Part shown: piece by piece, positions 52,698 to 61,608 of the stretch | How positions within the stretch are numbered: position 1 is the stretch's first letter | Layout: the number at the start of each line of letters is the position of its first letter | DNA from: Bacteroidota bacterium | GTDB lineage: Bacteria > Bacteroidota > Bacteroidia > JAHEXY01 | Direction: 5' to 3' | Length of the DNA stretch: 64,000 nucleotides | Assembly: GCA_023251875.1 (NCBI GenBank) | Contig: JAHEXY010000002.1 | Location: 62,001 to 126,000 of the forward strand | Made by a program: the position numbers and the translations under genes | Notes under the pieces: generated by a model | The model's database searches: none | Seen by the model: only the letters and a program-made list of their open reading frames with translations | Told to the model about the DNA's origin: nothing

Positions 52698-53828
52698 TTA
52701 ATGAATCACATTAAATTTACCTTTTTGAATACTATTGCCTTTCAAATCAGTTATGTGGTATATATAAACTCCATTTGAATATTGGGCAGTATTAAGATTG
52801 CAAGTACCATTATTCATTTCAATATTTGTGCTATTTAATTCTTTTCCGGCAATATCAAATACCGTTAATTGGCTAGCATTTGAAGATAAATTTGAAAACT
52901 TTATTTGATTTGAAGCCGGATTAGGAAATAAAGAAATACTTTCTTGATCAAAATCTATCCCTGCAATTGAAGTAACAATTGGATTGGTAGATGAAACATA
53001 TTGAACTTCTCCTTTAATTTTTCCTTTATTCGGATTGTACTTGCATTCAGCTAATGCATAACCCACTCCATTTGCCCACCAACGCAATCTATTAGTTGTA
53101 TAGTTTGTTGCATCAGCAAGAATCCAGCCCATAGTTTGAATATATACAAATTGAGAATCAATTTCTGTTTCTGCATTTTTTTGTCTTAATGCATCGTATG
53201 TATTTCCATTGGGCATTTTTACGGTACCCCATCCATCTATTTCACTTGAAACTGTATAGGTATATTTAGCATATACAGAATCAATTAAAACCGGAAATTT
53301 AATATTACTAATAACGATTGTATCCATTTGTCCATAATACTCTCTTGTAGTTGCTACATAAGGAGCATTAAAAGTGCTTTGATATGTGCTGGGAAATTCA
53401 ATTAAAGTTTGACCAGGGCTTAAAAATGCTTTAATGTCCATTCCTTTATCAAGCAAGTCTCCAACTAAGCCCGTCATAACAAAACCGGAACTTGAGTTTG
53501 TAAAATAAGCATTGTATCCTGTAGACTGAGTAATGGCACATAAATTTGCTGTTGGATAGTATGATCCATAAGTAGTAGAGGATGGAGTAACAAAATCTAT
53601 CTTATCACTAACATGGCTATGTAGAGCAGAAAAATCCCAACTTACATTGGCTCCATTTTTCATAGCTTCAGTACTAATACTAGACAGGGCAGCTGTATCA
53701 CTCACCAAGTAAGCAGTATTGCCAACTGCAATAATATCATTTTCAGTAAGGGTAATTGCACTTTGCGCATTAGCATTAGCTAAAGCTCCAATAGTAATAG
53801 ACAAAATGGGTAAAAATTTCTTCAACAT
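52698..53828 (-). CDS. T9SS-exported paralogue of the neighbouring lipoprotein
   Basis: 376 aa. Signal peptide (FLPILSITIGALANANAQS), a body homologous to the lipoprotein at 51650 (GNTAYLVSDTAALSS, SWDFSALHSH, TPSSTTYGSYYPTANL), and a C-terminal type A sorting domain (ISLFPNPASNQIKFSNLSSN to QKGKFNVIH). Expected to be secreted or tethered to the cell surface by the T9SS. No known catalytic motif, so a ligand-binding role is only a guess. Own promoter (TACCTTTG) and terminator, so it is a separate transcription unit from its sister. Confidence 0.8.
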   Translation of the reverse strand: MLKKFLPILSITIGALANANAQSAITLTENDIIAVGNTAYLVSDTAALSSISTEAMKNGANVSWDFSALHSHVSDKIDFVTPSSTTYGSYYPTANLCAITQSTGYNAYFTNSSSGFVMTGLVGDLLDKGMDIKAFLSPGQTLIEFPSTYQSTFNAPYVATTREYYGQMDTIVISNIKFPVLIDSVYAKYTYTVSSEIDGWGTVKMPNGNTYDALRQKNAETEIDSQFVYIQTMGWILADATNYTTNRLRWWANGVGYALAECKYNPNKGKIKGEVQYVSSTNPIVTSIAGIDFDQESISLFPNPASNQIKFSNLSSNASQLTVFDIAGKELNSTNIEMNNGTCNLNTAQYSNGVYIYHITDLKGNSIQKGKFNVIH

Positions 53829-53865
53829 GTTTTGAAATTTAAATGGGGTTAATAAATTTTTGCGA

Positions 53866-53873
53866 CAAAGGTA
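53866..53873 (-). promoter_or_regulatory. -7 element (TACCTTTG) for the T9SS paralogue gene
   Basis: TAnnTTTG match about 38 bp before the ATG; a TTG lies 16 bp further upstream, a slightly short spacing. Confidence 0.45.
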
Positions 53874-54127
53874 AGGTAAATCTTTTTATCAATTTACATC
53901 ATCTATTAATAATTCATAGTGCAAAATTATATCTGTTTATTAGAGAATAGAAATACTTTTTTTAGCATAAATCTTTATAAAGTAATTTATTTGCGGCATT
54001 ATACATCCAAAATAACAGGCAAAAAATTGAATATCAATACTTTTAAAAGAAACATTTTTCAATCGGAATTAGATGAAATACATATATTGGAAATTTGAAA
54101 TAATGAATGGGTATGTAGCGATGTTAT
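53874..54127. other. gap with no recognisable gene
   Basis: AT-rich spacer between the T9SS paralogue and the convergently read end of the helical protein gene. Apart from the promoter to its left I see no ORF, repeat or RNA. Confidence 0.4.
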
Positions 54128-55615
54128 TTATAATAATACCTTCATCGATTTACGTTGGCGTTTACTCTCTGCCCAAAGTATAAAATCGAAGTATTCAAAC
54201 TTTAGTTTTTCGGTAGCATTTTGTTTTGTTTTTTTCAATTCAGAAATCAATATATCGTATAGTTGATTGGCTTGTTTTGAATCAGAAATTTTTAAAATTT
54301 CTTTAAAATGCAATAAGAGTATGTTTTCTAAAATAGGTTTTTGATCAAGTGGTTTTAATATACGCTCCATCGACTCTATTTCATACAATATATTAGATTC
54401 ATTACCCAATTCGAAATGGGTTATTAAACTAAGCATACGCGCTAAAATACCCCAAAAGGCAATGGCATTGTATTTTTGATTTACCAATTGATTAATAAAA
54501 TGCAATGCCATTTTATAATCCCCGGCTAAAAAGAATATTCTAAAACAGGAGTTATATATAGCTTCTCTAAAATTATTTTTAACATGTTTACCTAATAAAA
54601 ATTGATCACTTTCTATTTTATTAATACGTACAATTGCTTCATCAAATTTTTTAATGCAATACAGATAATCGAGTATGTTACGGTAATAATATTGCTTTGC
54701 CAATACTTTATACTCAACTTTAATTTTTAATTGTTCAAACTCTTGTAGTTTTTGAAAGTAGTGATCTGCATGTTCAAATTGTTTTGCATGAATAGCCGAA
54801 ATTAAAAAATTATTGATCCGCATTAAATAAACATGAGGGGTTTCGTATAATTCCTTTTCAAACATTTTTTCATAGTGCAAGAGCGACCGGTAAGCATAGT
54901 AATACTGTTTTGCATAATCTCCCTCTATGCCATGCTTTAAAATTTGTAAAAAATAAAAAACATTTTTTGAGCGCATTGAAATGGCCCTACTTTCGTCTTG
55001 CAGTAGGGCATTGTTCCATAATTCATTTAATTCGGGCACTTGTGTGGTAGATGTAATTAATGCGGCTTCTATTTTTTTCTGCAACTTTTCATAGGCAAGA
55101 AAATTGGTATAGTAATCGATTATTTTTTCATATTCGGCAGTAACAATGTTGGTATCGGAATAAGACCGGCCCACTATTTTTCGTTTTACTTTATCTTCTA
55201 TTCTGTTGAGGCTTATTAATTCAGGAAAATATTCGTGCCGCCATGCTAATTTTTTTGCTCTTTGGATATGATCTAAACAAATAGAAAAAACCTCTCTACT
55301 TTCCAACACTTCAATTTGCTTTAAGGTTTCTTGCAATTTGTATTTTACAGTATCGTATGAAGTGTAGTTGATGAGGGTTTCTATCAATACATCAAACAAG
55401 TATTTTTTTGTAATTGCATAACGTTCTTGTACACCTTTTTTACTCAGTTTTTGTTTCGCGTCTTCTTCGTTATACTCTTTTTGGCTATCAATTATTTCAA
55501 ATAGTTTGAGGTAATTTTTATTACCATCTATTTTAGCAGCATTAATGGTAAAATACCGCTTCTCCGATTTGGTAAGCGATTTAATGAGTTTATGAAGTTC
55601 GTCTTGTTTGTGCAT
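54128..55615 (-). CDS. uncharacterised helical-repeat protein (paralogue of the gene at 21689-23257)
   Basis: 495 aa, soluble and helical. The N-terminal block ELHKLIKSLTKSEKRYFTIN and the ENILLLHFKEILKI and FEYFDFILWAESKRQRK end match the 522-aa copy (FSLIKSLSPSEKRYFKIF; DLLDLISWADSK). Internal TPR-like pairs (CLDHIQRAKKLAWRHEYFPE; HFINQLVNQKYNAIAFWGIL) suggest a scaffold. I recognise this as a Bacteroidota-wide family without an assigned role. Its first codon is an ATG, and it lies upstream of the HigBA pair's 3' end without a shared promoter. The identity between copies is low but collinear over the whole length. Confidence 0.65.
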   Translation of the reverse strand: MHKQDELHKLIKSLTKSEKRYFTINAAKIDGNKNYLKLFEIIDSQKEYNEEDAKQKLSKKGVQERYAITKKYLFDVLIETLINYTSYDTVKYKLQETLKQIEVLESREVFSICLDHIQRAKKLAWRHEYFPELISLNRIEDKVKRKIVGRSYSDTNIVTAEYEKIIDYYTNFLAYEKLQKKIEAALITSTTQVPELNELWNNALLQDESRAISMRSKNVFYFLQILKHGIEGDYAKQYYYAYRSLLHYEKMFEKELYETPHVYLMRINNFLISAIHAKQFEHADHYFQKLQEFEQLKIKVEYKVLAKQYYYRNILDYLYCIKKFDEAIVRINKIESDQFLLGKHVKNNFREAIYNSCFRIFFLAGDYKMALHFINQLVNQKYNAIAFWGILARMLSLITHFELGNESNILYEIESMERILKPLDQKPILENILLLHFKEILKISDSKQANQLYDILISELKKTKQNATEKLKFEYFDFILWAESKRQRKSMKVLL

Positions 55616-55697
55616 TCATATCATAATTAAATTATATGGCAGAAACATGGATAATTTTTCCTACAGAATATTTCTCCAACATTAAAACGTAATCGTC

Positions 55698-56006
55698 TTA
55701 CAAGTCAAGGGTTAATCTGAGTCGCCCACCAAGTCCTTCTCTAATAATTCTAATAAGAGTTGAAAGCCTTATGTCGCTTGTATTATTCTCTAGTTGTGAA
55801 ATATAATTTTTTGTTGTTCCTGCTTTTAAAGCTAAGTCCTCTTGTGTTAGGTGCTTTTGTTTACGAGCTTCTTGAATTAGAACACCAATTTTAAAGGCTT
55901 CAAATTCTTCTTCATATTTATCGCGAGTAGATGTGCCAACTTTACCATATTTCTTGTCTAAGTGATCGTTCCACGAAATAAGATTATTTTTTGCTTTGGT
56001 CTTCAT
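55698..56006 (-). CDS. HigA-type antitoxin (XRE helix-turn-helix)
   Basis: 102 aa. A helix-turn-helix (QEARKQKHLTQEDLALKAGT then TKNYISQLENNTSDIRLSTL) at residues about 38-90 identifies an XRE-type DNA-binding antitoxin. It starts within the last 23 bp of the toxin gene, the reversed (toxin-first) order of HigBA systems, so the two are translated together. It should bind and neutralise the toxin and repress the shared promoter. C-terminus GGRLRLTLDL. Confidence 0.88.
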   Translation of the reverse strand: MKTKAKNNLISWNDHLDKKYGKVGTSTRDKYEEEFEAFKIGVLIQEARKQKHLTQEDLALKAGTTKNYISQLENNTSDIRLSTLIRIIREGLGGRLRLTLDL

Positions 56007-56322
56007 AATATTTTTGTTTTAATTGTTCTGCTTTTTCAATTTCATTCTTTGGTGTTTTATCGGTCTTTTTCTGAAAACCGTTGAGCAGAATTATCAGATT
56101 TCCTTTATCGAAAAAGCAAAAAATTCGATAAATATTACTGCCTACTTTTATTCTCATTTCAAAAAGACCATCAGTTCCTTGAAGGTGCTTGAAAAACTTT
56201 TCAGGCACCATTGGTAGCGTTCTTACTAACCCAATCACCCAGTCAATTTTGTCTTGAATAGGCTTTTTTTGAGCATCATAGAAATTCCAAAATTCGTTTC
56301 CGTAAACGTAAGTTGTCCGCAT
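55984..56322 (-). CDS. HigB/RelE-type toxin (phage Gp49-like)
   Basis: 112 aa. The family features are present: WNFYDAQKKPIQDKIDWVI, then FFKHLQGTDGLFEMRIKVGS, NIYRIFCFFDKGNLIILLNG, FQKKTDKTPKNEIEKAEQL. Such proteins are ribosome-dependent mRNA endonucleases. Basic and aromatic residues of the RelE fold (Arg in FEMRI, YRIFCF, FQKKT) are kept, so it is probably active. Toxin-first order and overlap with the XRE antitoxin fit HigBA. Confidence 0.87.
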   Translation of the reverse strand: MRTTYVYGNEFWNFYDAQKKPIQDKIDWVIGLVRTLPMVPEKFFKHLQGTDGLFEMRIKVGSNIYRIFCFFDKGNLIILLNGFQKKTDKTPKNEIEKAEQLKQKYYEDQSKK

Positions 56323-56600
56323 AAATCTTTCTACAATGATTTTATTGCAGTCAAAAAACTAAGGTTTAAATCAGATACCTTTAATATAAATACTGTTTCC
56401 ATTTTATTTGGCTATTGTTTATTAATTCAAATATACTAAACCAGCCTTAAAACTCAAACAACTGAATAAATTACTACTCATGAATGCTGTTTTCTTTAGC
56501 ATCACAAATGCTATGTTATATGATTTGGATTTCCTTACACACAATACCATCACACTAAATACAAACCAACGGCTATCGCACATCTAAGCCGTCTGGAATT
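56323..56600. other. gap between the HigBA and DUF2442 genes
   Basis: 278 bp with no recognisable coding frame or repeat. The right end just precedes the DUF2442 stop, and the left end is the likely HigBA promoter region. Confidence 0.4.
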
Positions 56601-56831
56601 TTATTTACCAATTCGATATAAATATTCCGGAGCTAAATCAGCTCCATTGGGCCATTCGATTGTATTAAACTTGATGTAGAATTGTTTGAAAATATTGATG
56701 TCATGTAATGGTTCAAATACCTTACCTTCTAACTTATTTTTTAAATCAACGGTTTTCGTTTCTCCATTATTGAAATAAAGTTGCAATTTATACCCTTCTA
56801 AATACTTGGCATTCTGAATTTCAAGAAACAT
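56601..56831 (-). CDS. DUF2442 domain protein
   Basis: 76 aa, matching DUF2442: AKYLEGYKLQLYFNNGETKT, then VDLKNKLEGKVFEPLHDINI and FNTIEWPNGADLAPEYLY. The family often partners with DUF4160 in small two-gene modules. Here only a 33-codon tail of a DUF4160 gene remains directly upstream. The role is unproven (antitoxin-like or regulatory). Short ATG-started frame, complete. Confidence 0.85.
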   Translation of the reverse strand: MFLEIQNAKYLEGYKLQLYFNNGETKTVDLKNKLEGKVFEPLHDINIFKQFYIKFNTIEWPNGADLAPEYLYRIGK

Positions 56832-56839
56832 AATTTCAT

Positions 56840-56941
56840 TTATTTTAAGGGTTCAATATAATTTAATGTATCACCTTTTTGTGCCAATTCCCAATCCTTT
56901 AATAAATCTTCTTTATGCTCTTCAAGCCATTCAAATATCAT
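56840..56941 (-). pseudogene. C-terminal fragment of a DUF4160 gene
   Basis: 33 codons, MIFEWLEEHKEDLLKDWELA to LNYIEPLK then TAA, matching the end of DUF4160 proteins (normally about 80 aa). It begins 9 bp after the RHS stop and ends 8 bp before the DUF2442 ATG. The N-terminal half is missing, as if the RHS end replaced it. Confidence 0.7.
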
Positions 56942-56950
56942 TCTGGGAAT

Positions 56951-59900
56951 CTATTCTTCATTAAGTGCATCATTAATTTTTTGCTCCCATTGTTGCTCAA
57001 TTAATTTATTGGCTCTATCAGTTGCACTACCTCCTGTATTTTGTGAACCTGAATTATAATCGTCTAATGTATAAGTTGGCGACCCTTTCCAATATTTAGC
57101 CATGGGAGATGGTTTTTCATATACATCATATACTTTTAATGAGCCCCCAACTAATGGTTTAGGTTTTGGACTAGATGGTGTTTTAATTTTAATATCAGTA
57201 ACACCTAAGTCAAATACTTCTTGAGAAGGTTTTTGTAAAACTATAATTTCATCTGGAAATGTAAGACCGTTTTGCTTTTCAGGAGTATTATTGTTTTTGG
57301 AGTTTTTGGTATCTTGTATTACATCTGCAACTGCACTTATAGGTCCTTCAATATTGTGTGTTGGAGCGTAGCCTTCTTCAGATTTTACTCTATTAGAATA
57401 TAAAAATGATACCCAAATTGCATGCTTCCATGCATCTCTAGTTCCAGCACTTTCCATTTCCTCTAAAGAAGTATAGGTTGTAATTGTTGTTGTACGTTGA
57501 GGCTCCCCATTATCATCTGTATTATTGTCTTGAATTATTGTTAACTCATATATATCTGAACCTCCAGCTTTATCTACACCTTCTAAAGTTCTATGAAAAA
57601 CAGGATTTCTGCCTTGGCTTTGAGTATAGTGATACACATCTCTCCCATCCGGATCCACAAAGTTTATTGGATTATCAATCGCAAAATTATACGGGCTCCA
57701 AGAAACATATTTTGCCTGCATTGGATCTAAACTCAGCCACCTGCCCACTCTAGGGTCATAAATACGGGCGCCAAAATCATATTCTATTCCCTCGCCTTCC
57801 ATTTCATTCATTTTTTCTTTGCCATTAAAACCAAAGCGGCTTGTAGTAGTGCTATAATTATTGCCCACCATTTGCATACCATAAGCATAATAATTATTTA
57901 GGCTTGTTACATCGGCTGTATAATTGCCTGGTTTTTTTGCAGCATCAAGTGTTGAAAGTTTTACATCACTAATGGTTACACGTATATTGCCTAAGTGATC
58001 GACTATTTCGTATTGCTTTTGGTTCAATTTACGCTTAAAGCCATCTGTTGGTGCCAGGTAGGCATTATCTGTAGTTTTGCCCGCTGAGCGTATGGTTATG
58101 CTACTTGGTTTGTATTCGCCAATGCGTTGGTTTCCTTTAATGGGTTCTTCTTTTAATTTTAATGTTTTGGTAGTGCCTGAACCGGTTTCTTCATAAATGG
58201 CTTGTATGCCCCCCTTGGTATCTAATGCATAATAAGTAGTGGTGACGGTTAGCCCATCGGCAGCAGTATATTTTTTAGAAATTTTATTACCCATAGGGTC
58301 GTATTTAAATTCTATAATTTCTTTAGTGGTTTTAGTAACTTTAGTTGGTTTGTTTTGCACATTCCATTCTATACTGCTTATTTTACCGCCTACATCTTTG
58401 GTTAAATTGCCTATTGCATCGTAAGTATAATTACCTGCAGCTTGGTTATCAATATCTGTTGTGTAATTAGTTGCAGCAACGGCATCTGTTACATAAGCTA
58501 ATTTATTGGTGTTGGCTGTATAATTATAAGTAAGGTTATCCATACTTAAAGAAGTAGTTTTAGCCGCATTCTCGTATCCATTTCGCTTGAAAGCTGTAAT
58601 ATTACCATTATCATCATAGCTTAGATCCATTGAATAGTTAAGGGAATTTGCAAATGCAGAACCGTTATATGCATATAAAGCAGCACTTGTTAATCTGTTT
58701 AACTTGTCATAGCGATATAAATATCCCCATGCATCATTATAAGTTAAGCCTGTAGCGGCTGTAGGCAAAGCGGCTTTACTTACTTCAGTAGTAATTATGC
58801 CATTGTATTTTGAAAAAGAATCATATATCATGCTATATTTATTATTTTTATCAGTATTAAATGCGGATCCCTTTCTATAAAAATCGCCATAATAATAACC
58901 AAGCATACTGGCAAATGCATCGGGTGCAAAAATCTGAGAACTTGAATTATCTAAACCAGGATCGAGTGTTTTATCTAATGACGAATGATTGATTCCTTTA
59001 AGCCAACCTTGCAGGGTATACATATAATCGACACCTTGTAAATGATCTTCCCCAATTTCGGTTCTTTTTAATGGGCCATGTTTGTAAAAAGAATAAGCCG
59101 CATCGGTTTCGTAAAATTTATCATCAATAGATGTTTCTACTTTTGTTAAACGACTATTGGCATCATAAGTAAAGCGGTGGTAAAACTGATCTAATTGCCC
59201 GGCATTAAATTTTTCTTTTGTTACTAAATTGCTGAGTAAATCATATTCATATTCTGTAATGTGCACACTGGTTGATGACGCATCTAAACCCGGAACATAA
59301 GTATACAATTTAGCAACATTGCCATGGGCATCATACGAATAAGCAATGTAAGCGCCATCATCATTTTTTACATAACTGATTCTATTGCGTAAATATTTTT
59401 GTGTATTGGCACTTGAAAGAGATGGGCAAACTGTAGTATACACAGTGTAAGTTCTGCTACTGCCTGTTGTTGGGCTTGTAGTAACATCAACATAATTTGA
59501 AAGTGTGCTGTAGTTTTCTTTACTTTCACCGGTTTCTATAATTCTGCCAAGAGCATCATATTTAATATAGGAATAGGATGTACTTGCTTTTTGTTTGTCG
59601 TTAACACTAAAACGCAAGCGTTTTTTGCTATCGTAATAATATGTAATTTCTCCTCCATCTGTTGTTTTTTTGCGAACCACTTGGCCTAAAAAATTATAAT
59701 CGTATTCTGTTTCATAACTATGTGAGGGATGGTTTTTAGCACGATCTGTTGAGGTTGTTACAACTCCTTTAGGAGCAACAGTGCGCACTAAATTACCGGC
59801 ACGATCGTAATAAAACAGGGTGTAATTACTCAATGCTCCAGAACTTTCAATACAATTGGCAATTACTTGCCCATTAAAATTAACTAAGCTCACTGTTTTG

Positions 59901-61552
59901 ATCCCATCTGCATCAGTTGTAGTTACTTTATATACTTTATTAGCATTGGGAGCTTCGTCTCCAAATATTTTAATTAATTCGGCATCAGTTATGGTGGTAT
60001 ATGTTGTTTTTACAGTATGTGAACTACCCAGTTTAAATGATTTGCCCACCATAGAATTTTCTTCAGGCCTGCCACTGCCGTCTTTTTTATAAAGTACAGC
60101 ACTAAATGGGAAGCCTTGCGCAGAGGCAATGGTTTTATCGGTATTATTATCAGAATAATAACTAAAATAACTTGATGAGTCAACTGGGCTTGGATTATTA
60201 TAGGTATCGTCATCTGCAAAATCTTCATCTCTATATAAAGAACCAGATGCATTTTTCATAAAATTATCTACATAAGCAAAAGTTGATTTTGTGGTAATAG
60301 GAACAGCCATACTTCCAAGAGCCGGGCTTCCTATATAATCATAAACAGTTTGAGCAGTAACCACAAAGCCTTCTGTTTGGTTAAGTGCTTGATTTTGTTT
60401 CACCATACATAAGCCATTGGCATAAGTTTTAGTTTCGTATTGTTTTATTGATGAAGTGGCATCTCCCTCAGAAAATGCACGGCTATAAATCCAGTTCAAA
60501 TCTTTATCAGGATCTGTAAACCAAAATACATAATCGTACCCAAGATATGTAGCTCCTGTTAGATATAGAGAACTTGTGCTAAAGTTACTCCAACCACTTT
60601 CACTATAATTCCAACTATTTGCAATGCCGCCTTCATCTTCTGAATTGCCAATTGGCCTAACTCGCCAAACATAATAACCTGTTCCTTCTCCAATATTTAG
60701 TGTAAGACTTTGCTTGGTACTTTCCAGATACAAATTAAGTGCATTGTTCCAATTAATTTCTTGAGATGTAATTTCATCTGAACCGTTTGTAGTAGCTTCA
60801 TCTGTATTATTTAAACGCAACAACTGAAACTGCCAATAGGGTACATCAGTAACCGCCACCGGTGATGGCATTGTTGTGTGATCAGTAGAAGAAGGTAGTG
60901 GGGTATGCGTACAACTCCATGAAAAAACCTGTGGATTTGAAGCGGTATAAATTTTATTAATGGTTGTTGTAATATTAGATACGTCAAGTTTATATTCTAT
61001 TTCGTGGGTTAAAGTAAGTGATAGATATGATTGCACATAAGAGTCGGCATTGAGGTAGGTTTTTCCAGTAACATTTTTTAGGGGAAGAATATAAAACATA
61101 TTTACTTCATCTTTTTTAGATGCATCCGTAAACCAGTCATCTATATCTAATTCATAATATAATTCAGGGCTTGATGAGTTTAATTGAAGGGCAACTGTTT
61201 TTCCGGCTATGCCATCTTTGGTATAGTTACTATAATTGGTAACAACACCAGATGCTTCTTTCCACGCTGTAATATTAAGCGTAATAAGTGCGGTAGCACT
61301 GTTTTTCCCAAAAATATAATCTTTCCCAAAATCAAGATAAATGCGAAGCTTGGAGTCTTTATTGGTTCGCGTTAGTCCATCATTGGGTTTTACGGCAAAT
61401 ACTTTAAAGGCTGTATTAGCGGTGGCAGCAGTACTTATTTGACTATAGGTATATTTTAAGGTTTTGCTTGCAGATAGAGCGAATCCTTTTAGAGATATAA
61501 ATAACAGCAATAACACTAAGGCTGTGTTTTTATTTTGTAGGAGTTTTTGCAT
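56951..61552 (-). CDS. RHS/YD-repeat protein with variable C-terminal tip
   Basis: 1,533 aa. Signal peptide (ALVLLLLFISLKGFALS), a DUF6443-like N-terminal region, then YD repeats (YDRAGNLVRTVAPKG, YDFLGQVVRKKTTDG-like, YDANSRLTKVETSID, YDDNGNITAFKRNGY). The RHS core lies at about residue 1258-1300: YDFGARIYDPRVGRWLSLDP, then DNPINFVDPDGRD, the shell-closing and auto-cleavage-type element. The remaining ~230 residues (VYHYTQSQGRNP to INDALNEE) are a unique tip, as in polymorphic toxins or wall-associated YD proteins. No recognised toxin domain was seen in the tip. The gene follows the large partner at 61609 with a 56-bp gap, so they are probably one operon. Confidence 0.88.
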   Translation of the reverse strand: MQKLLQNKNTALVLLLLFISLKGFALSASKTLKYTYSQISTAATANTAFKVFAVKPNDGLTRTNKDSKLRIYLDFGKDYIFGKNSATALITLNITAWKEASGVVTNYSNYTKDGIAGKTVALQLNSSSPELYYELDIDDWFTDASKKDEVNMFYILPLKNVTGKTYLNADSYVQSYLSLTLTHEIEYKLDVSNITTTINKIYTASNPQVFSWSCTHTPLPSSTDHTTMPSPVAVTDVPYWQFQLLRLNNTDEATTNGSDEITSQEINWNNALNLYLESTKQSLTLNIGEGTGYYVWRVRPIGNSEDEGGIANSWNYSESGWSNFSTSSLYLTGATYLGYDYVFWFTDPDKDLNWIYSRAFSEGDATSSIKQYETKTYANGLCMVKQNQALNQTEGFVVTAQTVYDYIGSPALGSMAVPITTKSTFAYVDNFMKNASGSLYRDEDFADDDTYNNPSPVDSSSYFSYYSDNNTDKTIASAQGFPFSAVLYKKDGSGRPEENSMVGKSFKLGSSHTVKTTYTTITDAELIKIFGDEAPNANKVYKVTTTDADGIKTVSLVNFNGQVIANCIESSGALSNYTLFYYDRAGNLVRTVAPKGVVTTSTDRAKNHPSHSYETEYDYNFLGQVVRKKTTDGGEITYYYDSKKRLRFSVNDKQKASTSYSYIKYDALGRIIETGESKENYSTLSNYVDVTTSPTTGSSRTYTVYTTVCPSLSSANTQKYLRNRISYVKNDDGAYIAYSYDAHGNVAKLYTYVPGLDASSTSVHITEYEYDLLSNLVTKEKFNAGQLDQFYHRFTYDANSRLTKVETSIDDKFYETDAAYSFYKHGPLKRTEIGEDHLQGVDYMYTLQGWLKGINHSSLDKTLDPGLDNSSSQIFAPDAFASMLGYYYGDFYRKGSAFNTDKNNKYSMIYDSFSKYNGIITTEVSKAALPTAATGLTYNDAWGYLYRYDKLNRLTSAALYAYNGSAFANSLNYSMDLSYDDNGNITAFKRNGYENAAKTTSLSMDNLTYNYTANTNKLAYVTDAVAATNYTTDIDNQAAGNYTYDAIGNLTKDVGGKISSIEWNVQNKPTKVTKTTKEIIEFKYDPMGNKISKKYTAADGLTVTTTYYALDTKGGIQAIYEETGSGTTKTLKLKEEPIKGNQRIGEYKPSSITIRSAGKTTDNAYLAPTDGFKRKLNQKQYEIVDHLGNIRVTISDVKLSTLDAAKKPGNYTADVTSLNNYYAYGMQMVGNNYSTTTSRFGFNGKEKMNEMEGEGIEYDFGARIYDPRVGRWLSLDPMQAKYVSWSPYNFAIDNPINFVDPDGRDVYHYTQSQGRNPVFHRTLEGVDKAGGSDIYELTIIQDNNTDDNGEPQRTTTITTYTSLEEMESAGTRDAWKHAIWVSFLYSNRVKSEEGYAPTHNIEGPISAVADVIQDTKNSKNNNTPEKQNGLTFPDEIIVLQKPSQEVFDLGVTDIKIKTPSSPKPKPLVGGSLKVYDVYEKPSPMAKYWKGSPTYTLDDYNSGSQNTGGSATDRANKLIEQQWEQKINDALNEE

Positions 61553-61608
61553 ATCAATTTATTTTTTCTTTACAGTTTTTACGATTTTCTAATTTTTCAA
61601 TTCAAAAT

